A DNA stretch of 64,000 nt from Neobacillus rhizophilus (GCF_018343535.1 NZ_JAGYPF010000003.1:732580-796579), one strand, 5' to 3'. Positions 44,399 to 54,536 are shown, counted from the first letter of the stretch. The notes: generated by a model from the letters alone, not told the origin. A program made the numbers and translations.

Positions 44399-44550
44399 GC
44401 CGGCAGATCGAGTTGGAATCCATTTGGAATATCTCTTCCGGTACGAAAGATTTCGGTTGATTGCCTAGACATTGGTACTGCCTGTTGGGCATCAACATCT
44501 GCTACGGTCAGTAAAGATTCATTTTCCCAGTTTCTAAGAATCGTAAACAA
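44399..44550 (-). pseudogene. 3' fragment of a DnaD-like gene
   Basis: Minus-strand translation N-W-E-N-E-S-L-L-T-V-A-D-V-D-A-Q-Q-A-V-P then D-I-P-N-G-F-Q-L-D-L is nearly the same as the C-terminus of the protein encoded at 26927-27928. The upstream part of the gene is absent. The 44013-44398 stretch before it has no other recognisable gene. Confidence 0.8.
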
Positions 44551-44643
44551 TAGGTAATGGAGTTAATACCAACTAAGTGGGGTAAGGGTCTATTTTATGC
44601 TGAGATCCTTCCAGATATTGTGACTGAGGTACACAATTTTCAG

Positions 44644-44673
44644 AAGGCAACGCCCATTTGGGTTAGTTGCCTT
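44644..44673. terminator. terminator-like hairpin beyond the UvrA-like gene
   Basis: Perfect 8-bp arms AAGGCAAC / GTTGCCTT with a 14-base loop; the T-rich tail is on the plus strand (CTTTCTTTAAATTTT). The plus-strand stretch before it (44560-44640) is open and may be a gene remnant. It could serve the UvrA-like gene only weakly. Confidence 0.55.
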
Positions 44674-44748
44674 TCTTTAAATTTTGTTGGGAGATAAACT
44701 CCACATATGTCGGGTGTAACCGGTAACACTGGGGTCTTTGTGAGTAAA

Positions 44749-47043
44749 TTAATTACATACCGCCTGTCCTGAATGTTTTCTAACTCCATCCTTTAACCAT
44801 TTCGCTGTCAATGTTTCTGCATGTAACATCTCTTCCGGTGTGCCTTCGAATATAATTTGTCCGCCTTGTTTTCCTCCACCTGGACCCAATTCGATTACCC
44901 AGTCGCTCGCCGCTATAAAGTTTTGATTGTGTTCGATGATGATGACAGAATTTCCTCTGTTTACGAGTTTTTGAAATACGTCTAGGAGTTTTTCATTATC
45001 TTCAGTGTGTAGTCCTAAGGATGGCTCATCTAATAAGTAGATTTGTCCTTCTTTTTGCAAGTGGCTTGCGAGTTTTAGACGTTGGATTTCTCCTCCGCTT
45101 AGGGAACTTGTAGTCTGTCCTAAGGTCAGATAACCTAATCCTACGTCTTTTAGCGTTTGCACTCTTTTTATGATCTTTGGTATTTCAACATATTGAATAG
45201 CCTCGTCTATTGTTAAATCTAAAATCTCCACTATATTTTTATCTCGATATCGATATGACAATGCTTCGTCTGAATATCTCGTACCTCCACATGCTTCACA
45301 AGGAATTGTCACAGGGTCTGCAAATGCTACTTCTGGCGTTAGGACTCCTTTTCCTTTGCAAATCGGACATGCTCCTCGCGAGTTAAAGCTGAACAAACCT
45401 GCTGCTTGTCCAGTTTCTTTTGAAAATATGGTGCGAATATCGTCCATTATTCCCATATATGTAGCTAGGGTCGAACGGTTGGAGATTCCTATGCCGCCTT
45501 GTTCTACCATTATGGTCCCCGGATACTTTTGTGTGAAGGCTTCCAACATTAAAGAGCTTTTACCTGAACCAGATACACCACTTATACAGACTAAGACATT
45601 TTTAGGTATATCTACGCTTATATTTTTTAAGTTATTGTTACTTGCCCTTTTTATTGTAAAATAACTTTTTATATCCCTTGGATTTTTATTTATTTTTAGT
45701 TTGTGGTTTAGGGCTGTTGCGGTGGGAGAGTTTTTTAGCCCTTCTAATTTTCCTTGATAGACAACTTCCCCTCCATTTACACCTGCTCCCGGCCCCATCT
45801 CTATTATTTCATCAGCTACTTTTATGACTGATAGATTGTGTTCGATCACGATGACAGTATTATGTTGGTCTTTTAGCCTTTTTAGCATCATAATTAACAT
45901 ATCCACTTCTTCTGGATGGAGTCCTGCACTTGGTTCGTCGAAAATGTAGGTAATATTGTTGAGACTGCTCCCCAAATGACGGGCGATTTTTACCCTTTGA
46001 GCTTCGCCAGCGGACAGGGTGCCCATTTTTCTAGAAAGACTCAAATATCCTAGTCCCATGTCGACTAGTTGTTTTACATGCGGGATTGCTTGTCGGGCTA
46101 TTGATTCTCCCATAGGATCTTTTATGTTCTTTAGTTCTTCCAGTATTTCCGGAAGCTCTAATTGATCGTATTCTGCGATATTTAAGCCATTTATTCTACA
46201 CTCTAATACCTTTGGGTTTAAACCAGAACCTTGGCAGGTTGGGCATAATGAATGTGTTGATACGGCTAAAACATCATCTTGGGATACTTGTTTTAGTTTT
46301 GAGATGTCTCTATTGATATAGACCCGCGTAAATCTAGGCAATAACCCATCCCATTCTGCGTTATGAGGTCCATTTTTCGTATGAAACGGCGCATAGGCTC
46401 TTTCCCCTTCCCGGGGACCGTATAATAGCAGATGGAGATCTTCTTCTGAGTAGTCCTTTATGGGTTTATCTGGATCGAATAATCCGCAAGTCATCATCCA
46501 ATGGCCTTGCCAACCTGAAGGCGATAATGGCTTAAATTTCACTGCATAATCTCGAAGTGACTTATCGAAATCAATCATCTTATTTAGGTCGGGTGCAATT
46601 ACCTCCCCAAATCCACCGCATTCTGGACATCTGCCAAAGGAACTTTGGCTCGAGAAATCGCTGGCAGAACCTATTGGTGGATTTCCTATTCTCGAGAACA
46701 ACAGTCTAATTAATGGATTTATATCCATATAGGTGCCTACTGTTGAGCGAGAATTGCCTCCTATTGGTCTTTGTTCTACTACGATAACCGGGCTTAAGTT
46801 TTGCATTAGATCAGCGTGGGGTCGCTCGTACCTTGGCATTTGATTTCTGACATAGAGAGGATAGTTCAAAGTCATTTGTCTTCTACTTTCTGTTGCTAAT
46901 GTATCAAAGACGACTGAGCTCTTTCCTGAGCCTGAAAGACCAGTAAATACGATTATTTTTTCTTTTGGTATGTTTAAATCAACATTTTTTAAATTATGTT
47001 CTTTAAGCCCTCTTAAAATGATTTCATCTTTCATTTCCGACAT
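44749..47043 (-). CDS. short UvrA paralogue (excinuclease ABC subunit A-like ATPase)
   Basis: A 764-residue protein with two ABC ATPase halves: Walker A G-L-S-G-S-G-K-S at 35-42 and G-V-S-G-S-G-K-S near 490-500, signatures L-S-A-G-E and L-S-G-G-E, and UvrA-type zinc modules (C-P-E-C-G-G, C-P-T-C-Q-G; C-P-I-C-K-G, C-E-A-C-G-G). It is ~190 residues shorter than housekeeping UvrA (about 950). AAGGATG precedes the ATG. Paralogues of this size are linked to resistance against DNA-binding drugs or to unknown DNA transactions and usually lack the UvrB-binding region. There is no partner gene nearby. Confidence 0.9.
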   Translation of the reverse strand: MSEMKDEIILRGLKEHNLKNVDLNIPKEKIIVFTGLSGSGKSSVVFDTLATESRRQMTLNYPLYVRNQMPRYERPHADLMQNLSPVIVVEQRPIGGNSRSTVGTYMDINPLIRLLFSRIGNPPIGSASDFSSQSSFGRCPECGGFGEVIAPDLNKMIDFDKSLRDYAVKFKPLSPSGWQGHWMMTCGLFDPDKPIKDYSEEDLHLLLYGPREGERAYAPFHTKNGPHNAEWDGLLPRFTRVYINRDISKLKQVSQDDVLAVSTHSLCPTCQGSGLNPKVLECRINGLNIAEYDQLELPEILEELKNIKDPMGESIARQAIPHVKQLVDMGLGYLSLSRKMGTLSAGEAQRVKIARHLGSSLNNITYIFDEPSAGLHPEEVDMLIMMLKRLKDQHNTVIVIEHNLSVIKVADEIIEMGPGAGVNGGEVVYQGKLEGLKNSPTATALNHKLKINKNPRDIKSYFTIKRASNNNLKNISVDIPKNVLVCISGVSGSGKSSLMLEAFTQKYPGTIMVEQGGIGISNRSTLATYMGIMDDIRTIFSKETGQAAGLFSFNSRGACPICKGKGVLTPEVAFADPVTIPCEACGGTRYSDEALSYRYRDKNIVEILDLTIDEAIQYVEIPKIIKRVQTLKDVGLGYLTLGQTTSSLSGGEIQRLKLASHLQKEGQIYLLDEPSLGLHTEDNEKLLDVFQKLVNRGNSVIIIEHNQNFIAASDWVIELGPGGGKQGGQIIFEGTPEEMLHAETLTAKWLKDGVRKHSGQAVCN

Positions 47044-47224
47044 TTTGTCATCCTTTCAGATTTTTCTACTTAGAAAGTTCCTGAGTCCCTTTACTATAAT
47101 TATAATCAGATAGATAATTTAATAATCTTTTAATTCTCCAATTTTAAACCCTAGCTAAAAAATAAATCCTTCCCCTTAAGGCCGCAGCACTTTTTTATAA
47201 GCGTTTGTATACAGAAATTTTTAA

Positions 47225-47522
47225 TAGTAAAATTCTTTATTTATTTTTATTTCTACGAAGGGGCGCTGCCAAACATAGGAATGACCGAACTTACCACTTG
47301 GCTTTTTCCTACATAAAAGTTTCTTTCGAGCTTTCTCCTCAAATTCTTGAACCTTTAAAACAATCCCTTCAGCATCTTGAATTAATTCTTTTCCATCAAC
47401 CGTTGGTTCCACTCCTAATCGTGTCCGGTTAAAGAGATATATTCCAAGCTCATCTTCCAGCGAAGCAATGGCCCTGCTTATCCCTGATTGCGTAACATGC
47501 AGATTTTGCGGGGGCCTATTTT
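47225..47522 (-). pseudogene. LysR-type regulator remnant
   Basis: Minus-strand translation P-Q-N-L-H-V-T-Q-S-G-I-S-R-A-I-A-S-L-E-D continues with E-L-G-I-Y-L-F-N-R-T and A-E-G-I-V-L-K-V: a LysR helix-turn-helix and linker. The N-terminal codons and the whole effector domain are missing. Confidence 0.75.
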
Positions 47523-47525
47523 AAG

Positions 47526-47813
47526 ATGGATAATGAAAATGGGCGAAAATCATTAGAACAAAATATCAACCTGCCTGATCGTTTGTTTTCGACATTTGTT
47601 GAGGAGGAGTATGGGGTCAATAAAGGTGTCTATAACACGATCGATTCGTGGTTTTACAAGAATGGGCTCCATAACTTATTGATCAGAAGAAAAACAATCA
47701 TAAATTTTCTATGTAATCTACATGACAGTATGTATTCAGAAGGAAAAAAATTAAAATTTGGCAATGGCGGATTGTCAGTAAAATTAAAAGATTATTTGGA
47801 AAATGTTATTTAA
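47526..47813 (+). CDS. hypothetical protein, possibly a fragment
   Basis: A 95-residue open frame beginning M-D-N-E-N-G-R-K-S and rich in Asn, Lys and Leu. No ribosome binding site of the usual quality precedes it, and it starts right where the LysR remnant ends. I do not recognise a family. Codon composition looks protein-like, so it may be the tail of a larger gene that lost its 5' part during the same rearrangement. Confidence 0.4.
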   Translation: MDNENGRKSLEQNINLPDRLFSTFVEEEYGVNKGVYNTIDSWFYKNGLHNLLIRRKTIINFLCNLHDSMYSEGKKLKFGNGGLSVKLKDYLENVI

Positions 47814-47885
47814 ATAATTTATCAATAATAGTCAGAAGATTAGTAGTTTCTGTATTAATTCCTTTACAGAGTACAAAGTGGGCTC

Positions 47886-47958
47886 CAAAAAAAGTGCCTG
47901 GCACCACCCGAATAATGCCGAAGAATTCACAAAATACGGGTGGTGATAGGCATTTATT
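47886..47958. repeat. ~70-bp palindromic repeat (copy R5), terminator of the surface-protein gene
   Basis: AAAAAAAGTGCCTGGCACCA ... ACGGGTGGTGATAGGCATTT. On the minus strand it ends CCAGGCACTTTTTTT, seven bases past the stop of the LPxTG gene, so it can act as its terminator. Confidence 0.78.
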
Positions 47959-47964
47959 TGACAC

Positions 47965-50900
47965 CTATTGTTTCTGTTTTAATCTTTGTTTAAACAAGAT
48001 CGTTCCCCCCATGAGCAGGAGAATGATTCCTGCAAACAGCCAGTTATACATGTTTGTTGCTGTTTCTGGCAGTTGCACTTCTGTTGATGGATGAACTTTT
48101 TTGTTTATTGCTGTGTTTGGCAGTTGTTTTTCTATTGATGAATTTTCTGTTTCTGTACCTTGTACTTGTCCATCTGTTGATGGATTTGCTTTTACCAGAT
48201 CATTTGGACGGAAGACGCCATACGTACTTAAGTGCTTCGTCATGGCTTTAATTTGGCCATTTTCGAATGTGCCCCCAACTAATTCCCAGACTTTTTTATC
48301 TGGATTCCAATAAAATACCTTTAATTCTTCAGGATGGTCGACTCCACTTACAGGGAAAGCAAGCTGTATCTCATGGGCAAAATTACTGATAATTTTATCA
48401 CCCTGTTTGATTGTGAAGTCATACACAGCCCCTGCTGCCAAATTGGATGAAGGAAGCTTTTCAGGGTTTTTGCCCACTCTTTCGATGCTAATCACAAGGT
48501 TTTCCCCTTTTGCGAAGTTTGCGGCATCTACTAGAAGCTCCACATCATCTTTAACTATTTTAATTTTCGCCTGGCGATTGATGAGCGTTTCCAGCTGGCC
48601 AGGTGTAAATTGAATCGTAGTGACTTCGTCCAGACTCTTTTTTAATTCAACCACAAGAGTTCCATCTTCAGCCAGTTGATTGATTTGGTCATCAGAAACG
48701 GTTGCTCTGTCTCCAGCCTTTACAGGAGTGACCAGTACTTCCTTTTGAAGATGAGGCACGTCACTAAAGAGAACATTTATGGTGATCGTGATCATTTTCT
48801 CATACTGTCCATCACTTACCAGAATGGAAAGTGTGTAAACCGCTATGGCTGCTGCATGTAACTTCGTTGCATCGGCAACTGTTATTTCTCCGGTCTTTTC
48901 ATTAATGGCAAACGTTCCTTCATTGTTTCCGGAAGAGATTTTGTATGTCAATGCATCACCATCGGCATCACTTGCCTTAACAGCGCCGACTACTGTTCCA
49001 TTTGCAGTCTTCTCATCAATGGTAAACGAAGCATCATCCGCAGTTGGTGCGTTATTGACTGGATTCTCTGCTGTTGCTTTTTTCTTTATCGTGTAAGTAT
49101 CGTACAAGTATGGCAATTTTGTGATTTCATTTTTCGTTTGGTCATACTTAAACGCATACGTGTTAAAGGTTACAGAATCTTGTGCTACCGTTACTGTCAC
49201 ATAAGCCGTCTCTTTTTCGATATCACTCTGCGGCCCTTGAGGATTTAACGGATCGCCGACTGGTTTAGCAGAGTTTTTATCAAGGAATTGATAATTCGTT
49301 GCTAGCGGATCATTAGCCGTAACCGTATAATTCTTTTCACCATACCATTTCAACCCGCCCGCTGTAAGAGCCACCATATAGAATGGTACATTGTCTGGCT
49401 GTAGTGCCGTTGTTTCATCAAGCATTTCTGGTTTTGCATTGACACCCTGTTCGTTAATAAAACCTCTTGAAAACACATGATCATGCCCTTGCATGACTAC
49501 ATCAATATCCAATTCTGCAAATATTGGTGACCAATACTTTCTTAATTCGATAATATCGTTATCTGTTATGTGGCTGGCCCCGGTGTAGATAGCCTTGTGC
49601 ATACCAACAAAAATCCACTGTCCATTTTCTTTTGCTTTCCCTGCCTCTGATCGCAATAAAACCTCTTGTGCTTCTAATTCTGGTTGTGTAGCATTTTGGG
49701 TGTTAAGCATTACGTATTTTACTGGACCGTAATCAAAGGCATAAGCACCGCCTGATTGATTTGGTACGTTAATATGACCGTTAAAGGTAGCATTGTCGTG
49801 GTTCCCTTGAACGACAGAAATGAGGTTGTTTTTCAAGAAATCTGCCCCTGCCATTGGATAGGCCCCGCCGTTATTAAAGAACAAGTTCCATTGTGTCTCA
49901 CTGGATGCTGTATCCGTTAAGTCACCACCAATATAAGTAAAGGCTGAATCTGTTAACTTGCTCAATTCATTAAAAGTGGCTCCTACTGCTATTGCATTTA
50001 CAGCGTTGCTGATTTGCGGGTCCACTATATAGTTGAAAGTAAAGCTATCTTTGTTCCCTGCTTCAGGTGCTGTTTTAAATGTTCCTGTGAGCGTGTTTGC
50101 GCCTGCTCCCGCTGTATATTCATACTCTGTACCAGGTGTTAATCCGGTTACCTCTACCTTGTGAAAATATCTGCCCCCAGCACCTTGCACATTGGTTCCA
50201 CTCACTGTAGTTGGCTGACTTTCACCTTTTTTATTCACTTTCAATAACGTTTGAACTTTCTTATTGGTTGTCCAAGCGAAATTGACACTTGTTGATGCAT
50301 CTGTCCCTATATGCATCGTCAGTTGTTGCGGCGCCTTATTAGGATCAACCTGAATAGGGTTGTCCGATAAAGGATACACTTGTGTGATAAGGGTTTTTCC
50401 ATTTGCAGTAACTTCTGCAAACCAACCCGTATCGCTGCTTGCCAATGGCTCCCATACAGTAGCGGCTATATTTCCGCTTTCAACTGAAACTGTATTTCCG
50501 ATTTTCACATCTTCTGTGACACCAGCAGTAAAGGAAGCGGTAGATATTGTTCTGTTTGGATTTTGTAATGGAAGATCGACTGTAAAGTCATCCGCTTCTG
50601 GCGAGAAAGCATTGTATTTATCCATTACAGGCGAATAAGTTTTATTAATCAACTTTCCGTCTTTCAATTGAAGTGTCCGAAGAAAACCATCTCCACCACG
50701 GTTATAATCCTGGTAATCACTCATAATTTCCTGTACGAAACGTGATGCGCCCGGGACTGTTCTTGTATTTCTGGACACCCCAGGATTATGTCCGCTTAAT
50801 ACTAGAGCTACATTATTATTTGGCACAATAATTTTTTCAAATATCTGCTGACCACGTTGAGCTTTGTCAAAGTCGCCATTTGTTGCAAGGTACTCGTGCA

Positions 50901-53592
50901 CTAATAGAATCGCACTGCGATTGCTGTATTCTTTAAGAATTGAATTTGCCCATGTAACCGTATCAGGCGTTACCTCAACTCCCATCCCTAGGTAAAGCAT
51001 GATTAAGTCTTTTCCTCCGATGGTAACGAGGTCATAATGATGGGTATTATTGTTGTAGCTTCCGCCATACCATGGTTGCCCTACATAGCGGCCCTCACCG
51101 AAATAGGAGAAATACCCGCTAGTTTCATATCTTAGATTTGTATAGTCCCCCACATCATGATTTCCAGTAACAACACCATTAGGAACTTTTGCATCATCTA
51201 ATATTTTATGTGCAGCATCTGAAATCTTCCATTGTGCCATATTGCCAACGGATTGAATGAGATCACCAGTATGGGCTACATAACCGATATTATTTTGGTT
51301 ATATTGGTCTGCTAACCATTGTGTCATTTTTTTGTACGTATCATCAGCAGCATAAAAATTTGTATCTGTATAATATTGTGTATCTGTGAACCATCCTATG
51401 GTGTCACTGCCATTCGATTCAAGATCAGGAACAATCATTGCCCGAAGCTTACCTTCCGATACAAATTCCGCAGTATCTACTTTTGCAGTCAATGTAAAAT
51501 CAGAACCCTTCGAACCGTGTCCAGAAGTTACCTTTACCCATTTTTCAAATTTATGATTCCAAACTGCCAATGCTAACTTTTCACTGCCTTGCGTATGTCC
51601 TGTAAACGACAGAACAACTTTCCCAGCAGATTCCCCTACATTCACATCATAGGCCTGATATGGCATGCCTGATTCCGAAGTAGTCGTAACATAACCGCCA
51701 ACTTTTTCTTCGAGAACAGTTTCCCCAGGATAGCTCTTATTTTGAAAATTTGTACTGTCCATCACATTGGAATAACCGTGGATGTCGCTAATATTTACAG
51801 CCTTATAAAAAGTTATATCCGCCTTTCCACCACCAGGTACATTAGGAGTAATCAATAGATCTGCATGATTTTCACCCCTTATAGTCTGGGGATTTGTCAC
51901 ACTTAATTCAGCACTGTCCACTTCAAAACTTACCGTTTTAGTTGTCGTATTGCCTGCCTTATCCGTAACTGTAATAAGGAGAGTGTGAGTGCCTGACGTT
52001 AAAACAGAGTCATATGGCAAAGAGATGGTTGTCCCATCCAGTTTAACTAGTGTAGATGCAATACCAGAGGTTGCATCTGTAATGGATGCTTTTAAACCAT
52101 CTGTTGACCGGATCATGGCACCGTCCGTGACAGAAGGCTCGACCACCGGAGCTGTATTGTCCGTAGTAATGGTCGCTGTTTTGACTGGAGTACCGTTATC
52201 CAATAGCACAATGGTATGATTCCCATCCGCTAGCGACGTTGTATCCACTGAGAATAATTTTACCTTGTTATCCCATGCTGTCAGATCGAACAGAATATCA
52301 ATCTTGTATGCAAGGGATAAATTACTGCCGCCGGGGAATCCGTCACCCATGCTATACCTTTTTGTGTCCAAATAAACTTCTTCCGTTATCTGATTACTTT
52401 GAGATGCAGGTATGGCAGGATCCACTGCATAATACAACTTTACACCTGTAGGTAGGATTTTACCGCCGTTTGGTAAAGAAATAGAAAAATCAAACACACT
52501 AAAGTCATCATAATTTGTCGTATTCGGTGCAGCATTAACATTATAGTCCCCAGCTGAATTCCCAATGACAATACTGATGCTATTAACCTGTCCTGGAGTC
52601 AGGAGGCTTTGGTTAAGCGGCAATCTTTGCTGCACATCATCCTTAGGAATATAAGCATTGAATTGATCGTTAATGTATGTTGAATTTTTAAATTTTTGAC
52701 TTTCAGATTGTATTCCAGAGGAACGAAAATCTATGTAAGCATTGCCGTCTGTATTCATCCCGTCAATAGGATTTCCATCTACCGTTAAAGACAGGTTGTC
52801 GTTACCTTTTTTTGATGCTCCTGTTACATACAATTGGCCGTTAAATAGATCTCCATTGTTAATGTTCCATGAATAGCTACTGTCTTCCACTGGAGGGTTT
52901 TCATCCACTGGTGGAGTATCATCCACTGGTGGAGTATCATCCACCGGAGGAATATCACCCTCTGGAGAAATTTTAACACCTTGAATAACGATATCATTGA
53001 TACGTGTATTACCTGCCATAGCAGTTGTACCATCATCGCCATTTACTTTATAGTTAGAAGTCATAATCCAGCGAAGGAATACTTTATCCTTATCTTGTAT
53101 TTCTTCTGGTAAAGCTAATGTATTTAAAGGAGAATAACTTGTTGTTGTACTGTAACTGCTGTTCTCTATGTCTTTCCAGTTGTCTCCATCAGTGCTGTAA
53201 ATGACCTTAAAATCTCTTGGCCCTTGTGGAGATGACGAAACCTTCCCCGTTACTGTCAATTGTTCGTAACCTTTGGTAGAAAGTTCAACTTGCCAATATT
53301 TACTATCCATACCCCCAGCCCACTTACCAAGGTATACAGAATCTGTATCAGCGTAGCTGCCAATGGTAGGAACGGCTCCCTGAGAGTTAGAAAATAGTGC
53401 GTTGTCTTTATTTTTACCGCTTGTCGCCGGAATGGATGCGGACATTTCTGTTGCAGTAGTCATATTCCATGCTGCAACAGTTTCTAGATTAGCTGAATTG
53501 TCTGCATATACAGAGCCCCCCCCACCCCAACTACTCATGATCACTACTATTACCAACAGGATGGATAATAGTCTTTTTCCTCTTGCTTTCAT
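47965..53592 (-). CDS. giant cell-wall-anchored protein with two calcineurin-like phosphoesterase domains
   Basis: About 1,875 residues. It has a signal peptide (1-31); a substrate- or glycan-binding-like region with a P-P-V-D-D-T-P-P-V repeat linker near 215-240; and Ig-like segments. The first metallophosphoesterase (about 725-1040) has D-T-Q, G-D-L-I, G-N-H-D and S-G-H-N. A fibronectin-type segment precedes a second, purple-acid-phosphatase-like metallophosphoesterase (about 1185-1400) with D-P-Q, G-G-D-L-T, G-N-H-D and G-H-D-H. A cadherin-like repeat (~1514-1600) and a stalk follow. The C-terminus has L-P-N-T-A and, about 18 residues later, L-P-E-T-A, then a membrane helix and a basic tail, so sortase anchors it. 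I chose ATG 53592 (GAAGGGG 13 bases upstream) because the signal peptide then starts correctly. It probably dephosphorylates or cleaves external phosphoesters; no neighbour helps. Confidence 0.9.
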   Translation of the reverse strand: MKARGKRLLSILLVIVVIMSSWGGGGSVYADNSANLETVAAWNMTTATEMSASIPATSGKNKDNALFSNSQGAVPTIGSYADTDSVYLGKWAGGMDSKYWQVELSTKGYEQLTVTGKVSSSPQGPRDFKVIYSTDGDNWKDIENSSYSTTTSYSPLNTLALPEEIQDKDKVFLRWIMTSNYKVNGDDGTTAMAGNTRINDIVIQGVKISPEGDIPPVDDTPPVDDTPPVDENPPVEDSSYSWNINNGDLFNGQLYVTGASKKGNDNLSLTVDGNPIDGMNTDGNAYIDFRSSGIQSESQKFKNSTYINDQFNAYIPKDDVQQRLPLNQSLLTPGQVNSISIVIGNSAGDYNVNAAPNTTNYDDFSVFDFSISLPNGGKILPTGVKLYYAVDPAIPASQSNQITEEVYLDTKRYSMGDGFPGGSNLSLAYKIDILFDLTAWDNKVKLFSVDTTSLADGNHTIVLLDNGTPVKTATITTDNTAPVVEPSVTDGAMIRSTDGLKASITDATSGIASTLVKLDGTTISLPYDSVLTSGTHTLLITVTDKAGNTTTKTVSFEVDSAELSVTNPQTIRGENHADLLITPNVPGGGKADITFYKAVNISDIHGYSNVMDSTNFQNKSYPGETVLEEKVGGYVTTTSESGMPYQAYDVNVGESAGKVVLSFTGHTQGSEKLALAVWNHKFEKWVKVTSGHGSKGSDFTLTAKVDTAEFVSEGKLRAMIVPDLESNGSDTIGWFTDTQYYTDTNFYAADDTYKKMTQWLADQYNQNNIGYVAHTGDLIQSVGNMAQWKISDAAHKILDDAKVPNGVVTGNHDVGDYTNLRYETSGYFSYFGEGRYVGQPWYGGSYNNNTHHYDLVTIGGKDLIMLYLGMGVEVTPDTVTWANSILKEYSNRSAILLVHEYLATNGDFDKAQRGQQIFEKIIVPNNNVALVLSGHNPGVSRNTRTVPGASRFVQEIMSDYQDYNRGGDGFLRTLQLKDGKLINKTYSPVMDKYNAFSPEADDFTVDLPLQNPNRTISTASFTAGVTEDVKIGNTVSVESGNIAATVWEPLASSDTGWFAEVTANGKTLITQVYPLSDNPIQVDPNKAPQQLTMHIGTDASTSVNFAWTTNKKVQTLLKVNKKGESQPTTVSGTNVQGAGGRYFHKVEVTGLTPGTEYEYTAGAGANTLTGTFKTAPEAGNKDSFTFNYIVDPQISNAVNAIAVGATFNELSKLTDSAFTYIGGDLTDTASSETQWNLFFNNGGAYPMAGADFLKNNLISVVQGNHDNATFNGHINVPNQSGGAYAFDYGPVKYVMLNTQNATQPELEAQEVLLRSEAGKAKENGQWIFVGMHKAIYTGASHITDNDIIELRKYWSPIFAELDIDVVMQGHDHVFSRGFINEQGVNAKPEMLDETTALQPDNVPFYMVALTAGGLKWYGEKNYTVTANDPLATNYQFLDKNSAKPVGDPLNPQGPQSDIEKETAYVTVTVAQDSVTFNTYAFKYDQTKNEITKLPYLYDTYTIKKKATAENPVNNAPTADDASFTIDEKTANGTVVGAVKASDADGDALTYKISSGNNEGTFAINEKTGEITVADATKLHAAAIAVYTLSILVSDGQYEKMITITINVLFSDVPHLQKEVLVTPVKAGDRATVSDDQINQLAEDGTLVVELKKSLDEVTTIQFTPGQLETLINRQAKIKIVKDDVELLVDAANFAKGENLVISIERVGKNPEKLPSSNLAAGAVYDFTIKQGDKIISNFAHEIQLAFPVSGVDHPEELKVFYWNPDKKVWELVGGTFENGQIKAMTKHLSTYGVFRPNDLVKANPSTDGQVQGTETENSSIEKQLPNTAINKKVHPSTEVQLPETATNMYNWLFAGIILLLMGGTILFKQRLKQKQ

Positions 53593-53882
53593 AAAAAAGT
53601 TTGCCCCTTCACATAGGTATTTTCTGTAGCAATAAATTGTTGAAATTGAATCGTTTTCGCATACCAAACATGATTTTATTCCTCTAAAAACCGGTTTCCC
53701 ATCTCCTGAGTTGCTCTACCAAGAATGAATAAAGCAAGCAGATCGTTCATCTTTTTTCGACAAAAAAGGTAATCACCTCGCTAAACAAAATCTGAATATC
53801 CTATTAATCTTATAATATTAATGTAAAACGTTTATTTAAAAATTGTTAATATGCTGTAAATCTGGAATTTCTTTGACAAAAA
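53593..53882. other. upstream region of the surface-protein gene
   Basis: AT-rich, with a possible 24-residue minus-strand reading frame (53676-53750) and a GAGGTGATTACC element. No riboswitch or operator is recognisable. It separates the surface-protein gene from the broken DUF4230 gene. Confidence 0.35.
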
Positions 53883-54305
53883 ATGAAAAATTACTCAATA
53901 AACCTTGGGAAAGACATCTCTAAGAATCTGCCAGAACCAAAGCGAGAACTACTATTAATTGTACCTGGGACGGTTATTGCTGGTTTTGATTTGAAAGGGA
54001 TTACTTCTGAGGACATGGTTATTAATGAAGAAACAAAAGATATAGATATTACCCTTCCTCATGCAAAGCTCATTTAGGAACCATCATTACAGATGGATAA
54101 AATGCACACCTTTGAAAATGGTGGGCTTTTCCGTGCTGATATTAAAATGGATGAGGGGTTGAAGAATGCCTCTGAGGCAAAAGAGCAAATTCGTCAAGAA
54201 GCCATCTCTGCTGGTTTACTAGATACTGCAGAGAAAAATGCAGAAAAAGTGTTAAAGGAATTTATTAAGAATATTAGTTATAAGGTAAATGTCACGTTTA
54301 ACTAA
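53883..54305 (+). pseudogene. DUF4230-like protein gene with an in-frame amber stop and lost 5' end
   Basis: Two stretches in the same frame (53883-54077 and 54093-54305) are separated by one TAG at 54075-54077. Together they read V-P-G-T-V-I-A-G-F-D-L, I-T-L-P-H-A-K-L, then E-N-G-G-L-F, A-I-S-A-G-L-L-D-T-A and a C-terminal amphipathic end, in the order typical of DUF4230 proteins. The usual N-terminal membrane anchor is missing and no ribosome binding site precedes the first ATG. Confidence 0.65.
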
Positions 54306-54311
54306 TAGGAC

Positions 54312-54339
54312 GGCCTGCCCATGCTACTTGGGACAGGCC
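54312..54339 (+). terminator. hairpin after the DUF4230 remnant
   Basis: GGCCTGCCC pairs with GGGACAGGCC (one bulge). The tail is only moderately T-rich. Confidence 0.5.
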
Positions 54340-54372
54340 TGTTCTGTAATTTACTGGGGGAACCATAGAGGT

Positions 54373-54405
54373 TTGTCGAATTCTACTTATTGTAGAAATC
54401 GACAA
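54373..54405. repeat. 14-bp-arm palindrome
   Basis: TTGTCGAATTCTAC / GTAGAAATCGACAA with a 5-base loop and one mismatch. Its outer TTGTCGA recalls the centre of the R repeats, so it could be a trimmed relative. Confidence 0.5.
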
Positions 54406-54536
54406 TCATTAACCAAAATTGGATTATACCCACATGTAAACCATTAAAGCATTTGTATCGCAGCCACTCCTAAGTCGTGAGCATGGCTTTGTGCATGATC
54501 TACTATTTTAAAGACTAATATTTTTTCGTTTTGCAA

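Noticed and set aside
53676..53750. A 24-residue leader-peptide-like frame before the surface-protein gene
   Set aside because: Its nearest ribosome-site-like element is about 26 bases away and an open run of this length is expected by chance.
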